Below are positions 5,248 to 5,924 of a stretch of DNA of 5,924 bases, piece after piece (position 1 is the first letter of the stretch; every line of letters starts with the position of its first letter). Below the pieces are notes generated by a model, which was given only the letters and a program-made list of their open reading frames with translations, ran no database searches and was not told the origin of the DNA. The stretch comes from Desulfobulbaceae bacterium (GTDB lineage Bacteria > Desulfobacterota > Desulfobulbia > Desulfobulbales > Desulfobulbaceae). The translations under genes and the position numbers were made by a program. Location of the stretch: the NCBI GenBank assembly GCA_007121995.1, contig SKJK01000088.1, positions 1-5,924 of the forward strand, given 5' to 3'.

Positions 5248-5924
5248 GTTTTTCTCCATCTCCTGCTGCGGATACAATGTACTCCATACGCCTTGATCCA
5301 TTGGAGCAGCAGGCGGGGATGGTCGATCCACCGTGCCCGCAGTGAAGGCCGGCCGGGACCACGGCTATAATACATCCGCAACCACCACAGGGAAGGCAGC
5401 AAGGTGTTCCAGGCAAGCCCTGGTAACTTCTGGATGCGCGCATCCCGCAACCGATGCAAAGGCCAGCCGGAATACGGCTGGCCTACTCCCCACGGGCGTC
5501 GGCCGGGGTTCAACCCCAATTTGACGATAACATTCTCAGACCAAGGCGTCAGCCAATGGAGACAGGTGATGAGGTTTTTTCCCGCGGGAAAATGCGTCTG
5601 CACAACCTGCCAGTCAATGTCGTCCTGGTGATTTTCCACCAGACTGATAACATCAGCGACATGGATGAACCGAAAAGGCTCGTAGGTGAGCGGTGCCTGC
5701 AGGCCGTGCAGGGATACGTGCAGAAGCATGTCCTCCAAGGCGAGGGTCCGGACAGGAACATCTTCGATGGTAAAATCCCACCCATTCCCCCAGGATCGCG
5801 CCAGCGGCCAGGGCGGGTACTGACGATGGTACGGCAGCAGGTTGCGATGGACCTCGATGGTGATGGTCATGCCGCCGATGATTTTGGTCATGGGAACGAG
5901 ATGATAGTAGTCCTCAGGGATGTC
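5244..5924 (-). CDS. NTP_transf_5 family nucleotidyltransferase, C-terminal part (5' end outside window)
   Basis: The frame stays open to the right edge (11 codons, DIPEDYYHLVP, precede the first Met), so the Met at 5891 is probably internal and 226 residues are visible. The pattern is that of uncharacterised nucleotidyltransferases of the NTP_transf_5 (PF14907) type: HLVPM...TIEVHRNLLP (the family's 'iElHw.L' element, His26 of the visible part), LALEDMLLHVSLHG (61-74), FRFIHVADVISLVENHQDDIDW (84-104), and a tail with LPSLWWLRMYY and IDHPRLLLQW. The catalytic GS...DxD part lies beyond the edge, so activity cannot be judged here. Members transfer nucleotidyl groups by analogy with the superfamily, but the true substrate is unknown. 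They often sit in exopolysaccharide or peptide-modification clusters next to PqqD-like and HprK-related genes. The gene runs convergently to the Tat-signal gene and overlaps the start of a coupled mini-ORF. Confidence 0.8.
   Translation of the reverse strand, partial: DIPEDYYHLVPMTKIIGGMTITIEVHRNLLPYHRQYPPWPLARSWGNGWDFTIEDVPVRTLALEDMLLHVSLHGLQAPLTYEPFRFIHVADVISLVENHQDDIDWQVVQTHFPAGKNLITCLHWLTPWSENVIVKLGLNPGRRPWGVGQPYSGWPLHRLRDARIQKLPGLAWNTLLPSLWWLRMYYSRGPGRPSLRARWIDHPRLLLQWIKAYGVHCIRSRRWRKT
5460..5484. repeat. Perfect 10-bp hairpin inside the nucleotidyltransferase gene
   Basis: AGGCCAGCCG at 5460-5469 and CGGCTGGCCT at 5475-5484 pair completely around the 5-nt loop GAATA. The stem is GC-rich and has no T-run on either strand, so it is not a factor-independent terminator. 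It falls within coding sequence and is translated as part of GQPYSGWPL. It may be a dispersed palindromic repeat fixed in a gene or a chance palindrome. Confidence 0.6.

Noticed and set aside
5168..5443. 91-codon minus-strand ORF with Gly/Cys-rich stretch (CCLPCGGCGC), suggestive of a peptide precursor
   Set aside because: It lies in an alternative frame inside the nucleotidyltransferase, whose HP-x-LLLQW tail fits the family; the Cys run comes from GC-rich codons read out of frame.

Overview
The window is about 5.9 kb of bacterial chromosome with moderate GC in the coding parts and dense, mostly co-directional genes with Shine-Dalgarno sites. The gene content (a CotH-type kinase beside a DUF4956-like membrane protein, a GtrA-type flippase fusion, a twin-arginine signal protein and an NTP_transf_5 nucleotidyltransferase) suggests a Gram-negative, environmental proteobacterium in the broad sense. 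A Desulfobacterota/deltaproteobacterial relative is my best guess, but the sequence does not prove it. No rRNA, tRNA, CRISPR array or insertion sequence was seen.

Layout. (a) 1-3163, plus strand: a tight cell-envelope operon. It holds the C-terminal end of a DUF4956-like membrane protein, a 585-residue membrane-anchored CotH kinase family protein with a C-terminal beta-rich repeat-like domain, and a 352-residue exported predicted beta-propeller protein that begins with a GCxDPxAxNY...DGSC module. Gaps are 5 and 18 bp. (b) 3245-4276, plus strand: a GtrA-like four-helix membrane domain fused to what looks like only the N-terminal half of a GT4 glycosyltransferase. (c) 4277-4558: an AT-richer intergenic stretch with an 8-bp inverted repeat and weak promoter-like elements. 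(d) 4559-5140, plus strand: a protein with a Tat-like signal, a W-x-x-P ... LPxHA cleavage region and an unrecognised mature domain. (e) 5244-5924, minus strand: the C-terminal part of an NTP_transf_5 nucleotidyltransferase running off the right edge. It is followed by a coupled 16-codon ORF with a very good ribosome binding site that stops almost at once, which looks like a gene remnant at a rearrangement junction.

How the genes may work together. The first three genes look like one export/envelope unit in which a CotH-like kinase sits outside the inner membrane next to an exported propeller protein that could be its substrate or partner (inference). The GtrA fusion and the NTP_transf_5 protein are both typical of polysaccharide or envelope-modification neighbourhoods, so the whole window may be part of a larger surface-polymer region. 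The features most worth a second look are the half-glycosyltransferase fused to GtrA, the Tat-signal orphan protein, and the CotH-propeller pair.
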